From: a virus
DNA: 21,482 nucleotides
IMG/VR virus record: IMGVR_UViG_3300046809_000192
Coordinates: 1 to 21,482 of that record
Reading direction: 5' to 3' (one strand)
The notes under the pieces were generated by a model. The model ran no database searches and was not told where the DNA came from. It saw only the letters and a list, made by a program, of their open reading frames with translations. Within the stretch, counting starts at the first letter, position 1, and each line of letters opens with the position of its first letter. The translations under genes and the position numbers were made by a program. Below are positions 4,115 through 12,413 of the stretch, piece after piece.

Positions 4115-4428
4115 TTGGCCCGTGGACCCTTCCCGTTCCGGGCAGCCGGGCCAAGCAAAAAGGCGCGCTCGGCCCGACCACATACCTGTGGTCGAAACCG
4201 AGAAACGCCCTCGACGGCCGCGTGTCCGGCTCCCGAGGGGCCGTTCGCGCGAAGTGCGGATCTCGAAGTTCGTTGGTCTCAAGAAAACTTCGTCGATGGT
4301 TTCCCTGCCGACGTCAGGCCCGTCGAGTCCTGACGCCCAAAATCTCAGTGGCTTCAATTTAGCAGGGCAGCCTTCAGCAGTCCAAACGCCCTGCATGCGG
4401 GTCAAATTGTGTCTAAGGAGGAGCGCAG
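4115..4428. other. Non-coding region between the membrane genes and the packaging operon
   Basis: I find no convincing gene in these 314 nt. The region separates a minus-strand gene from the plus-strand virion operon, so it must hold divergent control signals. It contains CGGGCC/GGCCCG (4147-4152, 4171-4176), an 8-bp repeat at 4175-4194, and CGAAGTT/AACTTCG (4264-4270, 4286-4292). An AT-rich patch (CTTCAATTTAGC, about 4353-4364) lies 65-75 nt before the small terminase start and could be a late promoter, but I cannot place -35 and -10 boxes with confidence. A cohesive-end site is often found in this position; I cannot identify one. Confidence 0.5.
4175..4194. promoter_or_regulatory. Perfect 8-bp inverted repeat, candidate operator
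   Basis: CGACCACA (4175-4182) and TGTGGTCG (4187-4194) are perfect complements around TACC. The site is 60 nt upstream of the 66-aa gene on the minus strand and 235 nt upstream of the small terminase. The short spacer and position favour a dimeric-regulator binding site over a terminator. Confidence 0.4.
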
Positions 4429-4893
4429 ATGGCCGGACGAGGTCCCGCCCCGAAGGACCCAACCAAGCGCCGTCGGCGCAACGCCGCGGACCCCGAGACG
4501 GTGATCACGCCTGACGACGAGACCCGCGGCCCTGAACTGCCGGAGGGCGTCCTAGGCGTCGACACGAAGACGGGCGAACTCTACGAGTGGCACCCCATGA
4601 CCGTGGCGTGGTGGCAGACCTGGCGCGAGTCCGCGCAGGCGTCGACGTTCACCGCTACCGACTGGTCGTTCCTCCTCGACACGGCCCTCATGCACCACTC
4701 GATGTGGGACAAGGGTCAATGGACCCTGGCTGCTGAAGTCCGGCTCAGGGCAGCCAAGTTCGGCGCCACGCCGGAGGACAGGGCCCGACTGAAGCTCAAG
4801 GTCGACGAGCCCTCCGCATCCCCTCAGAAGTCCGCACAGCGCCCCAACGGGGTGACTGACATCAACTCGCGCAGGGCGCGTCTCACAGGCTAG
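4429..4893 (+). CDS. Terminase small subunit
   Basis: This 154-aa protein begins MAGRGPAPKDPTKRRRRN, an opening I associate with small terminases of Streptomyces phages. It carries a basic N-terminus, an aromatic region (YEWHPMTVAWWQTWRESAQ), then helices (TDWSFLLDTALMHHSMWDKG; LAAEVRLRAAKFG). Family members bind the phage packaging site and hand DNA to the large subunit. The start is fixed by a strong AAGGAGGA 6 nt upstream. It ends 8 nt before the large terminase, the usual operon partner. The C-terminus is disordered and basic (SRRARLTG). The assignment rests on the opening motif plus position. Confidence 0.82.
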   Translation: MAGRGPAPKDPTKRRRRNAADPETVITPDDETRGPELPEGVLGVDTKTGELYEWHPMTVAWWQTWRESAQASTFTATDWSFLLDTALMHHSMWDKGQWTLAAEVRLRAAKFGATPEDRARLKLKVDEPSASPQKSAQRPNGVTDINSRRARLTG

Positions 4894-4901
4894 GAGACCG
4901 G

Positions 4902-6611
4902 ATGCCGCACGTCACTGTGCGCGCCCCCGGTCACGACCGCTCCCGTTCGCTCGGGTGGATGGCGGTCGCATGGATGGAGTATTTCGTCGTACACGGCCCT
5001 GGCGACGTCCAGGGCGAGCCCGTACGGCACGGTGATGAGTACACAGGTTTCGTCGTCGACTGCTACGCGCTGGACGACGACCGCGGGCGAATGCTGTACG
5101 ACTCCGCGTTCTTCTCCCGACCGAAGGGTTGTGACAAGAGCGGTCTGGGTGCGCGCCTCAGCCTCTTCGAGGCGTTCGGACCCTGCCGGTTCGACGGCTG
5201 GGCGGAGGGCGGTGAGGTCTACGAGGACCCTTGGGGTCTCGGATTCGAGTACGTCTACGAGCCTGGCGAGCCGATGGGCCGCCCGGTCCGCGTTCCCTAC
5301 CTCCGCATCATGGCGACGGAGGAAGGCCAGACCGGAAATGTGTATGACACCGTCTACTTCAACCTGACTGACGAGGCGTCACTACTGTCTTTGATTCCGG
5401 GCGTTGACGTCGGGATCACACGAATAGTTCTCCCTGACGGCGGAGAGATAATGCCGTCCACTGCGTCCGCGCTATCGAAGGATGGCGGTAAAGAGACATG
5501 GGTCTGTTTTGACGAGACGCACCTCTATTACACTCCTGAGCTTCGGCGGATGTACACGACCGTTACCCGAAACCTGCGTAAGCGGAAGAAGGCAGCGCAG
5601 ACGTGGTATTTGGAAACAACGACCATGTTTGCCCCCGGTCAAGACTCCGTAGCTGAAAAGACCTACGAAGAGGCCGAAGCAATCCGTGAGGGGAAAAAGA
5701 AGCGCGGTCGCGCTCGACTCCTCTACGACCACCGGTACGGCGTCTGCAAAGACCTCAAGAACGAGGACGAACTCCGCGCCGCACTCCTCGACGCCTACGG
5801 CGACGCTATGGAGTGGATGGACCTCGAAACGCTCGTAGACGACTTCTACGACCTGCGTAACGACTCCGCGGACGGCAAACGCTACTTCCTCAACTCCCGG
5901 ACGTCGTCCTCCGATGCGTGGATGGACTCCGACGTGTGGGAGGTCTGCCGCCGGCCGGAGGAGATAGCTGCTGGTGACCTGGTCACACTCGGGTTCGACG
6001 GCTCGATCCGCGACGACGCAACGGCGTTGTGCGCCTGCCGGGTGTCTGACGGTCACCTGCAACTTCTCGGTGTCTGGGAGAAGCCCGAAGGGCCCGAGGG
6101 CGAAGGCTGGCAAGTCGACCGTGAAGGCGTAGACAACGCCGTTGCCCGAGCGTTCGACAAATACGAGGTCTGCGGTTTCTACTGCGACCCGCCGCACTGG
6201 CAGGACTACGTAGATAAGTGGACGTCGGAGCACAGTGAAGGCCTCCAGGTAAGTGCCACGCAGGCACGCCCGTTGGAGTGGTGGACCAACAGGCCAACGG
6301 CCATGGAACACGCGTTGGACCGATTTGTCGAAGCCGTTGACGACAAGGCATTGTCGTTTGCCGGCACTGAACGGTCGGACGACGAAGCAACGTTCTCCAA
6401 ACTCGGGGCAACGCTCACCCGCCACGTGCTAAACGCGAAGCGTCGCCCGATGGGCCGCAACCACATGGGCATCGGCAAGGAGCACGCGAAGTCACCGAAG
6501 AAAATCGACGCCGCCATGTCCGCCACGCTCGCTTACGAGTGCCGCGCTGATGCAGTCGCCGCCGGAATCACGAAGCGCAAAAAGCGCTCGTCCAAGCTAC
6601 ACGCCTTTTAG
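4902..6611 (+). CDS. Terminase large subunit
   Basis: This 569-aa ATPase-nuclease drives DNA into the procapsid and cuts it. The N-terminal half holds the ATPase: a Walker A-like loop SRPKGCDKSG (72-81, K79) and Walker B TWVCFDETH (199-207, D204 and catalytic E205). The C-terminal half holds an RNase-H-like nuclease with acidic residues D366 (LGFDGS), D429 (FYCDPP) and D536 (KKIDAAMS). The length is normal for the family. The Walker A loop departs from the classic GxxxxGK[ST] pattern, as is usual in phage terminases. Codons between about 5330 and 5700 are noticeably AT-richer than the rest, which could mark an exchanged segment around Walker B. The start ATG follows AGGAG and the small terminase by 8 nt. 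Confidence 0.93.
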   Translation: MPHVTVRAPGHDRSRSLGWMAVAWMEYFVVHGPGDVQGEPVRHGDEYTGFVVDCYALDDDRGRMLYDSAFFSRPKGCDKSGLGARLSLFEAFGPCRFDGWAEGGEVYEDPWGLGFEYVYEPGEPMGRPVRVPYLRIMATEEGQTGNVYDTVYFNLTDEASLLSLIPGVDVGITRIVLPDGGEIMPSTASALSKDGGKETWVCFDETHLYYTPELRRMYTTVTRNLRKRKKAAQTWYLETTTMFAPGQDSVAEKTYEEAEAIREGKKKRGRARLLYDHRYGVCKDLKNEDELRAALLDAYGDAMEWMDLETLVDDFYDLRNDSADGKRYFLNSRTSSSDAWMDSDVWEVCRRPEEIAAGDLVTLGFDGSIRDDATALCACRVSDGHLQLLGVWEKPEGPEGEGWQVDREGVDNAVARAFDKYEVCGFYCDPPHWQDYVDKWTSEHSEGLQVSATQARPLEWWTNRPTAMEHALDRFVEAVDDKALSFAGTERSDDEATFSKLGATLTRHVLNAKRRPMGRNHMGIGKEHAKSPKKIDAAMSATLAYECRADAVAAGITKRKKRSSKLHAF

Positions 6612-6623
6612 GGAGGTTCGCGA

Positions 6624-8138
6624 GTGCCTATCGATGCTACGAAGGTCGAGTCTCCCGGCTGGTGGCTTCAGCGGCTCGGTAAGAAGCTGCTCGACGAGCG
6701 AGACGACTGCCGTGACGCTGATGGTGAAACGGAGCCAGGGCTCAACACGCTCAGGCGATACGCGGAGAACAAGGCGCCGCTCCCTCACGTCCCCGGCATC
6801 GACCCCGCGGAGATCGCGGAATGGATGAAGGACGCTCGTACCAACTGGACGTCACTCGTCATCGACTCCCCGGTTGAGCGCATGCACGTCGACGGATTCC
6901 GCTTCGGATCTCCCTCCGATGGTGACAGCGCACAGGCCGCGGACGACGACGCCAACCGCATTTGGCAGGAGAACAGCCTTGACGCGGATGCCGACCTGGT
7001 CCACTACGGAGCGCTGTCCCAGCGACGCGCGTTCGTCATGGTGGAGGAGGAAAGCGGGCGCCCGGTCCTGACCCATGAGTCGCCACGCCAGGTGGCCGTG
7101 GAGCACGTCCAGGGCAGCCGGCGGAAGTTGGCCGCGGGCTTGAAGATGTGGCGCGACGACTGGACTGGCGACACCCGCGCGACGCTGTGGACGCCAGAGA
7201 GCGTGTACGACTTCGTCACGAAGTCGCAGTCCCCGGTGTTCGCTGGCAACTCGGCGTCGCTCCGTGGCTGGGATGCCTTCGCGCTCCCCAGCTCGACGGA
7301 CGGTACGCGCGCCAACCTGTTGCGTGCTGTCCCGCTCGTCCCCTTCATCAACCGGCGCAACCGACGTCTGATGGGCTTCGCGGAGCACGAGGACGTGCTG
7401 ACGATCCAGAACCGGATCACACTCTCGCTGATCAACCTGATTGCAGCCATGAAGTACGGCGCGTTCAGGCAGCGTTACGCGAGCGGTCTGGAGGTCGACG
7501 AGGACCCGATCACGGGTAAGAAGCTCACGCCCTACAAGCTCGACATCAAGAGCCTGTGGACGTCGGAGGACCCGGAGACGAAGTTCGGCGAGTTCGCCGC
7601 GACGGATCTCGCCCCATACGTGCGCGCCGTTGAATCCGCCGTGCAGGATCTCGCGGCCATCAGCCGCACGCCTCCGCACTACCTGATCGGCGCTGTAGTC
7701 AACGTCTCCGGCGACGCCCTGAAGGCCGCGGAGACCGGACTCGTCAGCAAGGTCCGGGACCGTCAGCGCACCTTCGGCGAGTCCTGGGAACAGACGATGA
7801 GATTGGCGTTCCGGGTCCTGGGGGACGAGGCGAAGGCCACGGCGTACACAGCCGAAACCCTCTGGCGTGACCCCGAATCCCGCTCCATCAGCGAGCTTGC
7901 CGACGCTGCTGTGAAGGCGGAGGCGGCAGGCGTCCCCTGGCGTCAGCGCATGGAGGACATGGGCTACACGCCCGCACAGATCGCGCGCATGGAGATCGAC
8001 CGAGCGGCCGACGCCATCACCGCGCAGGCTGCCGCAGACGCTGCGGCTCCTCAGCCGACGTCCCTGGACGCTGCCCGTGCGGCACGCGACCCGCGGACCG
8101 TGATCGGACGAGGCGCCAATGCCCCTGTCGCAGCTTGA
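6624..8138 (+). CDS. Portal protein (SPP1 gp6-like)
   Basis: This 504-aa protein starts at GTG, 7 nt after GGGAGG. The portal is a dodecameric ring at one capsid vertex through which DNA enters and leaves. The sequence has the hallmark of gp6-type portals: a long helix segment followed by PPHYLIGAVVNVSGDALKAA (about 350-369) and ETGLVSKVRDRQRTFGESWE. The N-terminal part (NTLRRYAENKAPLPHVPG) and the middle (LTIQNRITLSLINLIAAMKY) also fit. The C-terminus is Ala-rich and flexible. The gene sits between terminase and the MuF-like protein, the standard order, and overlaps the latter by 20 nt. Confidence 0.92.
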   Translation: MPIDATKVESPGWWLQRLGKKLLDERDDCRDADGETEPGLNTLRRYAENKAPLPHVPGIDPAEIAEWMKDARTNWTSLVIDSPVERMHVDGFRFGSPSDGDSAQAADDDANRIWQENSLDADADLVHYGALSQRRAFVMVEEESGRPVLTHESPRQVAVEHVQGSRRKLAAGLKMWRDDWTGDTRATLWTPESVYDFVTKSQSPVFAGNSASLRGWDAFALPSSTDGTRANLLRAVPLVPFINRRNRRLMGFAEHEDVLTIQNRITLSLINLIAAMKYGAFRQRYASGLEVDEDPITGKKLTPYKLDIKSLWTSEDPETKFGEFAATDLAPYVRAVESAVQDLAAISRTPPHYLIGAVVNVSGDALKAAETGLVSKVRDRQRTFGESWEQTMRLAFRVLGDEAKATAYTAETLWRDPESRSISELADAAVKAEAAGVPWRQRMEDMGYTPAQIARMEIDRAADAITAQAAADAAAPQPTSLDAARAARDPRTVIGRGANAPVAA

Positions 8139-8928
8139 TCGTCGCTACGGGTCGGCCGTGCGGAGCGTCTGGACGAGCGTCCTCGGCCGAACTGATCAGT
8201 CCTGGATGGGACTTCGGTCCTGGCGTGATGCCGACATGCGCGCCTTCCAGCGGCGGACGCTCCCGATCATCCTGGCCGGCGAGCGACAGGTAGCGACGCT
8301 CACGGCGTCCTACCTGGAGCAGCTCTACAAGGAGATTGACGACAAGGCGAAGCGCGTAGCCCTCGACTTGGACGCTGTAACGGGCAAGTCCCTTCGCGGC
8401 GTAGACCCCATCGAGGTCTACGGACGCCCCTTTACCGAGGTGTACACGGCGCTCTCCAAGGGGACGCCGCTCGACGCAGCAGTAAGTCAGGGTGCGCACC
8501 GCCTGGAGACCCTCGTTAAGACCGATCTTCAGTTGGCGCGGACGCACACCGCGCGCGACGTGGCTGACGACATGCCCAAGTTCACATACACCGTGCGCGA
8601 GCTGCAAGGCGAGTACGACTGTGCACTCTGCATCGTCGCCTCGACTCAGCGCTACCTCAAAAAGGATCTAGCCCCGATCCACCCCGGCTGCGACTGCCTG
8701 ATCAAGACGGTCACCGCGGACGAGGATCCCGGGCAGGTCATCGACGAGGAGAAGCTTCGGCAGATCCACGACGCGGTGGAAGCGGCGCTAGGCCAGTCCG
8801 ACCGCGGAGGCCGCGCGCTGGACTACCGCAAGATCCTCGTCACGAACGATCACGGTGAACTCGGCCCCGTTCTCGGGTTCGCGGGACAGCACTTCACATC
8901 CCGCACCGACATCAACATCCCGACCTGA
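8119..8928 (+). CDS. MuF-like minor head protein
   Basis: This 269-aa protein is encoded directly after, and overlapping, the portal gene. MuF-type proteins are minor capsid components that attach to the portal and help head assembly or DNA entry. The C-terminal half shows the MuF cysteine-histidine pattern: YDCALCIVASTQRYLKKD (C168, C171) then IHPGCDC (H188, C191, C193). The N-terminal half is helical (FQRRTLPIILAGERQVATLT). The last 30 residues (ILVTNDHGELGPVLG and so on) form a separate short module; no toxin domain, as some MuF proteins carry, is visible. The ATG at 8119 has a weak AGGCG site and is probably translationally coupled to the portal. Confidence 0.85.
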   Translation: MPLSQLDRRYGSAVRSVWTSVLGRTDQSWMGLRSWRDADMRAFQRRTLPIILAGERQVATLTASYLEQLYKEIDDKAKRVALDLDAVTGKSLRGVDPIEVYGRPFTEVYTALSKGTPLDAAVSQGAHRLETLVKTDLQLARTHTARDVADDMPKFTYTVRELQGEYDCALCIVASTQRYLKKDLAPIHPGCDCLIKTVTADEDPGQVIDEEKLRQIHDAVEAALGQSDRGGRALDYRKILVTNDHGELGPVLGFAGQHFTSRTDINIPT

Positions 8929-8970
8929 CGCCCGGCATGGGCCGACGACTCCCGACAGGGGAAAACACGC

Positions 8971-9621
8971 ATGCCTCGACGCACTCTTGCGCGCCGTAAC
9001 GCCCTCCTGACCCTGGCTCACGAGCCGTGGATGCTCTTCGAGACCGACCCGAACAACCAGGGCGGTGGAGGCGGAGGCGCTCCGGCCGTCAACGAGCACG
9101 GCTATCCCGACGGTAAGCCCGTCGCGGAGATGACATCGGAACACCAGGTCGCCTACTGGAAGCACCACGCCCGCAAGCACGAGCAGCGTGCGAACTCGGG
9201 GCCCGACGCCGCCGAAGTGGAACGCCTGAAGACCCGTGACGCAGCGCTGAAGAAGATCGAGGACGAGAAGCTCACCGCGGACGAGCGAGCCGCTCAGGAG
9301 CGTCAGGAACTCGCGCAGGCGCGGGACACCGCCACCTCGACCGCGACGACGCTGACCGATGAGAACACCCGCCTGAAGGTGGCCCTGTCGAAGGGGCTGA
9401 CCCTGGCGCAGGCGAACCGGCTGAGCGGCTCCACTCAGGCGGAGTTGGAGGCCGACGCGGATGCCTACCTCGCTGAGGTCGGCCAGACCGGCAACCAGGG
9501 CGGGGGCAACTCCGGAGGCGCTCAGCGTTCCGGCGGCAACCGCGGAGGCGACGTCAACGGCGGAGCCAAGACCGTAGCGGCCGGCGCGGACCTCTACAAG
9601 CAGCGCCACGCGAAGGACTAA
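8971..9621 (+). CDS. Capsid scaffolding protein
   Basis: This 216-aa protein has a Gly-rich linker near residue 30 (NNQGGGGGGAP), a long charged helical region (about 55-165, with EVERLKTRDAALKKIEDEKL and QERQELAQARDT) and a Gly/Ser/Asn-rich C-terminus (NQGGGNSGGAQRSGGNRGG). Coiled-coil, low-complexity proteins between the minor head protein and the decoration or capsid genes are scaffolds that guide coat assembly and then leave. No protease motif is present here or nearby, so the scaffold may exit intact or be cut by an unknown enzyme. The start follows AGGGGA by 8 nt. Its identity comes from composition and position. Confidence 0.82.
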   Translation: MPRRTLARRNALLTLAHEPWMLFETDPNNQGGGGGGAPAVNEHGYPDGKPVAEMTSEHQVAYWKHHARKHEQRANSGPDAAEVERLKTRDAALKKIEDEKLTADERAAQERQELAQARDTATSTATTLTDENTRLKVALSKGLTLAQANRLSGSTQAELEADADAYLAEVGQTGNQGGGNSGGAQRSGGNRGGDVNGGAKTVAAGADLYKQRHAKD

Positions 9622-9645
9622 CGACCACCCCTCAACGGAGGACCC

Positions 9646-10044
9646 ATGAACCTCGGACTCATCACGGAGAGCTTCTCCCAGGACAAGCGGGATTGGCTCG
9701 GCCACGAGCACGGTACCGACTTCGCCGTCAGCGTGACTCTCGACGTGTCCACCTTCACCGCCGGCACCCACTACCCGGACGGCTACATCAAGAGCGGCAT
9801 CCCGCTCGGCAAGATCACCGCGTCCGGCAAGTACGGCCTCTACGACGACACGAAGACCGACGGCCGTCAGACGTGCGTGGGCTTCCTGTTCACGAGCGCG
9901 GAGGTCGTCACGCGACGTGGCGCGACCCTTCCCAGCGCCGTCGGCTCGATGCTCCTCCACTGCGTGATCAAGGAAGCCAAGCTTCCTGCCGCCGTGGACG
10001 CCGCGGGCAAGACCGATCTCGGCGCCCGCGTCATCTTCATCTGA
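9646..10044 (+). CDS. Head decoration protein
   Basis: This 132-aa protein lies directly before the major capsid gene, the place of lambda D-like proteins that trim the capsid surface and stabilise it after expansion. The sequence is beta-rich (FAVSVTLDVSTFTAG, CVGFLFTSAEVVTRRG, LGARVIFI). It includes SGIPLGKITASGKYGLYDD, a run I recognise from actinophage decoration proteins. The ATG follows GGAGG at a good distance, and the capsid gene starts 13 nt after its stop. Confidence 0.85.
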   Translation: MNLGLITESFSQDKRDWLGHEHGTDFAVSVTLDVSTFTAGTHYPDGYIKSGIPLGKITASGKYGLYDDTKTDGRQTCVGFLFTSAEVVTRRGATLPSAVGSMLLHCVIKEAKLPAAVDAAGKTDLGARVIFI

Positions 10045-10057
10045 GAGGTAACCACTC

Positions 10058-11074
10058 ATGCAGCTCATTGACGAGTTCGCGACTCCCGCGGAACTCACGG
10101 GCTACGCGCGGGCGGCTCTGGCCGACCGTCCGGAGAACGCGGAGACCCTGGACCGCTGGCTCCCGAACCGCACCATCAACGATCTCAGCTACCGGTTCAC
10201 CCGGGGTGGCGGAGGCCTGACGGAGGCTGCGGTCTTCCGCGCCTACGACGCCAGTTCTGACGTCGCCGTGCGTCCTGGTGGCGCGCGCGTGAGCGGCGAA
10301 CTGCCGCCCATCTCGCGCAAGATCCCCGTGGGCGAGTACGAGCGCATCAAGCGCCGAAACGTGGACACGCAGAACGCGGAGATCCGTGACGCCATGCTCG
10401 ACGACGGCGTCCGTCTGGCCCGTCAGATCGAAGCCCGGCTTGAACTCGCTCGTGGTGAGGCGCTCTTCTCCGGCGCCGTGAACCTGAACGAGAACGGCGT
10501 CCAGGCGTCCGTGGACTTCGGTCGCAACGCTGCGCACAACGTGACGGCCTCGACCCCGTGGAGCACCTTCGCCACGGCGGACGCGTACGGCGACCTGTCG
10601 GCCTGGCTCGACGTCTACAACGCGACGAACGGCCGTCTCCCGGCTTACACCCTGATGTCTCGCCTGGCCTACAACTGGCTGCGACGGAACACGGGCCTGA
10701 CGAAGCTCGCGAACACGCAGAACCCGCCCACGGTCCTCACGCGTGATGCGCTGAACACCGTCCTCGGGGACTACGACATCCCGCCCGTCGTCATCTACGA
10801 CGCGCAGGTGTCCGTGAACGGCACGGCAACGCGAGTCACTCCCGTGGACAAGATCCTGTTCCTCCCGGAGTTCGGCGACGCCGTGGGCCAGACCCTGTGG
10901 GGCGTCCCGGTGGAGGCGGACGACCCGCGGTACGGGCTGGGCGGTGACGCTGCCGGCGTTGCGGTCGGTGGCTACAAGAGCGAGGACCCGCAGACCGTGT
11001 GGACCCGCGCCGTCGCCATCGCGCTTCCCGTCGTGGCTGCGCCCGACCTCACTTTCCAGGCCGACGTACTCTAA
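10058..11074 (+). CDS. Major capsid protein (lambda E-type, HK97 fold)
   Basis: This 338-aa coat protein matches the lambda gpE-type family in length and wording: it opens MQLIDEFATPAELTGYARAA, then has VSGELPPISRKIPVGEYERI, a helix DAMLDDGVRLARQIEARLEL and VDPRYG-like text near the end (EADDPRYGLGGDAAGVA). It forms the capsid shell of hexamers and pentamers. There is no N-terminal delta domain long enough to act as a built-in scaffold, which fits the separate scaffold gene. The start has AGAGGT upstream. The codons are uniformly GC-rich, as expected for a highly expressed gene. The flanking decoration and neck genes support the call. Confidence 0.93.
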   Translation: MQLIDEFATPAELTGYARAALADRPENAETLDRWLPNRTINDLSYRFTRGGGGLTEAAVFRAYDASSDVAVRPGGARVSGELPPISRKIPVGEYERIKRRNVDTQNAEIRDAMLDDGVRLARQIEARLELARGEALFSGAVNLNENGVQASVDFGRNAAHNVTASTPWSTFATADAYGDLSAWLDVYNATNGRLPAYTLMSRLAYNWLRRNTGLTKLANTQNPPTVLTRDALNTVLGDYDIPPVVIYDAQVSVNGTATRVTPVDKILFLPEFGDAVGQTLWGVPVEADDPRYGLGGDAAGVAVGGYKSEDPQTVWTRAVAIALPVVAAPDLTFQADVL

Positions 11075-11097
11075 CCCGAAGCGCGAGGCATTCACGC

Positions 11098-11343
11098 ATG
11101 GCAACCCTGACAACGAACGTCCACGTGACGGACGCAGAGGGCACGGCCCACGTGTTCGGCCCCGCGGACGAGGTTCCGGAGTGGGCCCAGTCGCTCATCA
11201 CGAACCCGAAGGCGTGGGCGGAGGCCGCACCGACCTCCGTCAGTCGACTGACGGAACCCGCTCCGGCGCGGAAGGCTACGCCCGCCAAGCGGACCCCCGC
11301 GCGGCGAAAGGCGGCTGACGGTGGCGCTGTTCAGTCCGACTGA
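11098..11343 (+). CDS. Small head-region protein, 81 aa
   Basis: The ATG at 11098 follows GAGG by 9 nt and starts MATLTTNVHVTDAEGTAHVFG. The first 45 residues form a compact fold (VPEWAQSLITNPKAWAE). The rest is a basic, Ala/Pro/Lys-rich tail (ARKATPAKRTPARRKAADGG). Small proteins of this type commonly sit between capsid and connector genes in Streptomyces phages; the function is not established. The basic tail could contact DNA or the acidic capsid interior. The 3' end overlaps the next gene by 23 nt. The frame continues open upstream to 10999 inside the capsid gene without a better start. Confidence 0.75.
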   Translation: MATLTTNVHVTDAEGTAHVFGPADEVPEWAQSLITNPKAWAEAAPTSVSRLTEPAPARKATPAKRTPARRKAADGGAVQSD

Positions 11344-11701
11344 GCTTCGGACACTGCTGAAGCAACCCCTCACCGACGCTGAGTGCGCCCTCGCCCAGGA
11401 CCTCACCGACGATGCCTTTTACGGAGAGGTGGGGGAGCGGCTGACCGACCCGCCTCAGCGCGGAGTCAAGTCGGTCGCACTCATGGTCGCCGCACGCATC
11501 CTGACGAACCCCGGCGGACTTCGGTCCGAACAGGCGGGCGGCATGCTCCAGTCCTACGCGGATTCGGAGACTGGCGTCGTCCTGTCCGACGATGAGCGTC
11601 GCCGGCTACGTCGCGCGGTAGGCCTGTCGACGGGGGCGTCCTCTCTGGACATCGGTCCGGAGGACACAGCACCGCCCATGCCAGTCTGGCGGCCGACGTG
11701 A
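11321..11701 (+). CDS. Head-tail connector (adaptor) protein
   Basis: This 126-aa protein starts at GTG (11321), inside the previous gene. It is helical: FSPTELRTLLKQPLTDAECA, then GVKSVALMVAARILTNPGG, then LSDDERRRLRRAVG. This pattern (short helices, a hydrophobic VALMVAARIL helix, a conserved NPxG turn and a charged C-terminal helix) is that of the HK97 gp6 or SPP1 gp15 adaptor, which forms the ring below the portal. It is the first of four neck genes in the standard order. Its stop overlaps the next start (GTGA), so translation is coupled. The exact family is inferred from order and helix pattern. Confidence 0.75.
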   Translation: MALFSPTELRTLLKQPLTDAECALAQDLTDDAFYGEVGERLTDPPQRGVKSVALMVAARILTNPGGLRSEQAGGMLQSYADSETGVVLSDDERRRLRRAVGLSTGASSLDIGPEDTAPPMPVWRPT

Positions 11702-12054
11702 GTCTCTTCGGGCAGATCTTCAACGAGACGATCACTATCGAGCGCCCCGGCACACCGACTCGGGACTCAACAGGGTCTGAGGTGCCGGGATCGCCCGTGC
11801 GCGTGGACGTCGACTTCTGCGCCGTCATGCCGCCCTACGGTGTGACGGTGGGCAGCTCGACGGAGACGCACGACGCGTCGACGACCATCGAGACGCGCCG
11901 TGTCCTCTTCGCCCCGCTCGGAACCGACGTCCGCCCCGCGGACCGAATCATCCGGAGCAACGGCGAGATCTGGCAGGTGCAGGGCCGACCCAACACCCTG
12001 CCTGCGACGTCTCTTGCCCACCTGGAAGCGAATCTGACGGAGGTGACCGGCTGA
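11698..12054 (+). CDS. Head-tail joining (stopper-like) protein
   Basis: This 118-aa protein begins at GTG with MSLFGQIFNETITIERPGTP and is strand-rich (VRVDVDFCAVMPPYG, TIETRRVLFAPLGTDVRPAD, NGEIWQVQGRPNT). The phrase on writing a rate-limiting quantity from design units (VRPADRIIRSNGEIWQVQG) is the typical core of neck stopper proteins, which close the portal channel and bind the tail. It overlaps both neighbours by a few bases (GTGA before, TGATG after), so the neck genes are translated as a chain. The assignment is by position and fold pattern. Confidence 0.75.
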   Translation: MSLFGQIFNETITIERPGTPTRDSTGSEVPGSPVRVDVDFCAVMPPYGVTVGSSTETHDASTTIETRRVLFAPLGTDVRPADRIIRSNGEIWQVQGRPNTLPATSLAHLEANLTEVTG

Positions 12055-12413
12055 TGGCTTACCGCTCGCGCTACACCGGTCGCTACTCCGGCATCGGCTC
12101 GATGCTCTCGCGCCCGTGGCTTCAGGCCCCGTGCCTGGCTGCGGCGGAGAAGTTGAAGACGATCGCGGAGGCACGCTCTCCAGTCGGCGACCCCGTGGAG
12201 GACAAGCACCCTGGCCTGTACGCGGCGTCATTCGCAGTTGTACCGATCACGAAGAACGTGCCTTTCCGGGGGAAGCCCCGAAGGCGATCGGGTGCGCGAC
12301 TCGTCAACGGCGTGAACTACGCCTGGCGTATCGAGAAGGGTGATGGCCGCGTCCCGCGGTACGCAGTGCTCTCGAAGAGCATTGACGACCTGAAGGCGGC
12401 CCACCGTGCCTGA
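12054..12413 (+). CDS. Neck / tail-completion protein (HK97 gp10-like)
   Basis: The ATG overlaps the previous stop (TGATG). This 119-aa basic protein has LAAAEKLKTIAEARSPVGDP, then ASFAVVPITKNVPFR and RLVNGVNYAWRIEKGDG. HK97 gp10-type proteins share this plan: an N-terminal helix, a SPVGTGHLRDS-like turn and a strand carrying an aromatic pair near a conserved VEFG or NYAW. Such proteins help join the head and the tail. Unusually, the first 20 residues are rich in Arg, Tyr and Ser (MAYRSRYTGRYSGIGS), so they may bind DNA or stay flexible. The stop lies 8 nt beyond the start of the next gene. Confidence 0.68.
   Translation: MAYRSRYTGRYSGIGSMLSRPWLQAPCLAAAEKLKTIAEARSPVGDPVEDKHPGLYAASFAVVPITKNVPFRGKPRRRSGARLVNGVNYAWRIEKGDGRVPRYAVLSKSIDDLKAAHRA

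Noticed and set aside
4264-4292. Possible cohesive-end (cos) site at the CGAAGTT/AACTTCG repeat
   Set aside because: The position would suit a cos site, but I have no reference sequence or genome-end evidence to support it.
3957-4514. 185-aa open frame on the plus strand
   Set aside because: It is antisense to the 66-aa membrane gene, crosses the non-coding control region and enters the small terminase in the wrong frame.
5472-6425. 317-aa open frame on the minus strand
   Set aside because: It is antisense to the conserved nuclease half of the large terminase.
8788-10098. 436-aa open frame on the minus strand
   Set aside because: It lies wholly antisense to the minor head, scaffold and decoration genes; it is a product of GC-rich codon bias and has no ribosome-binding site or recognisable content.
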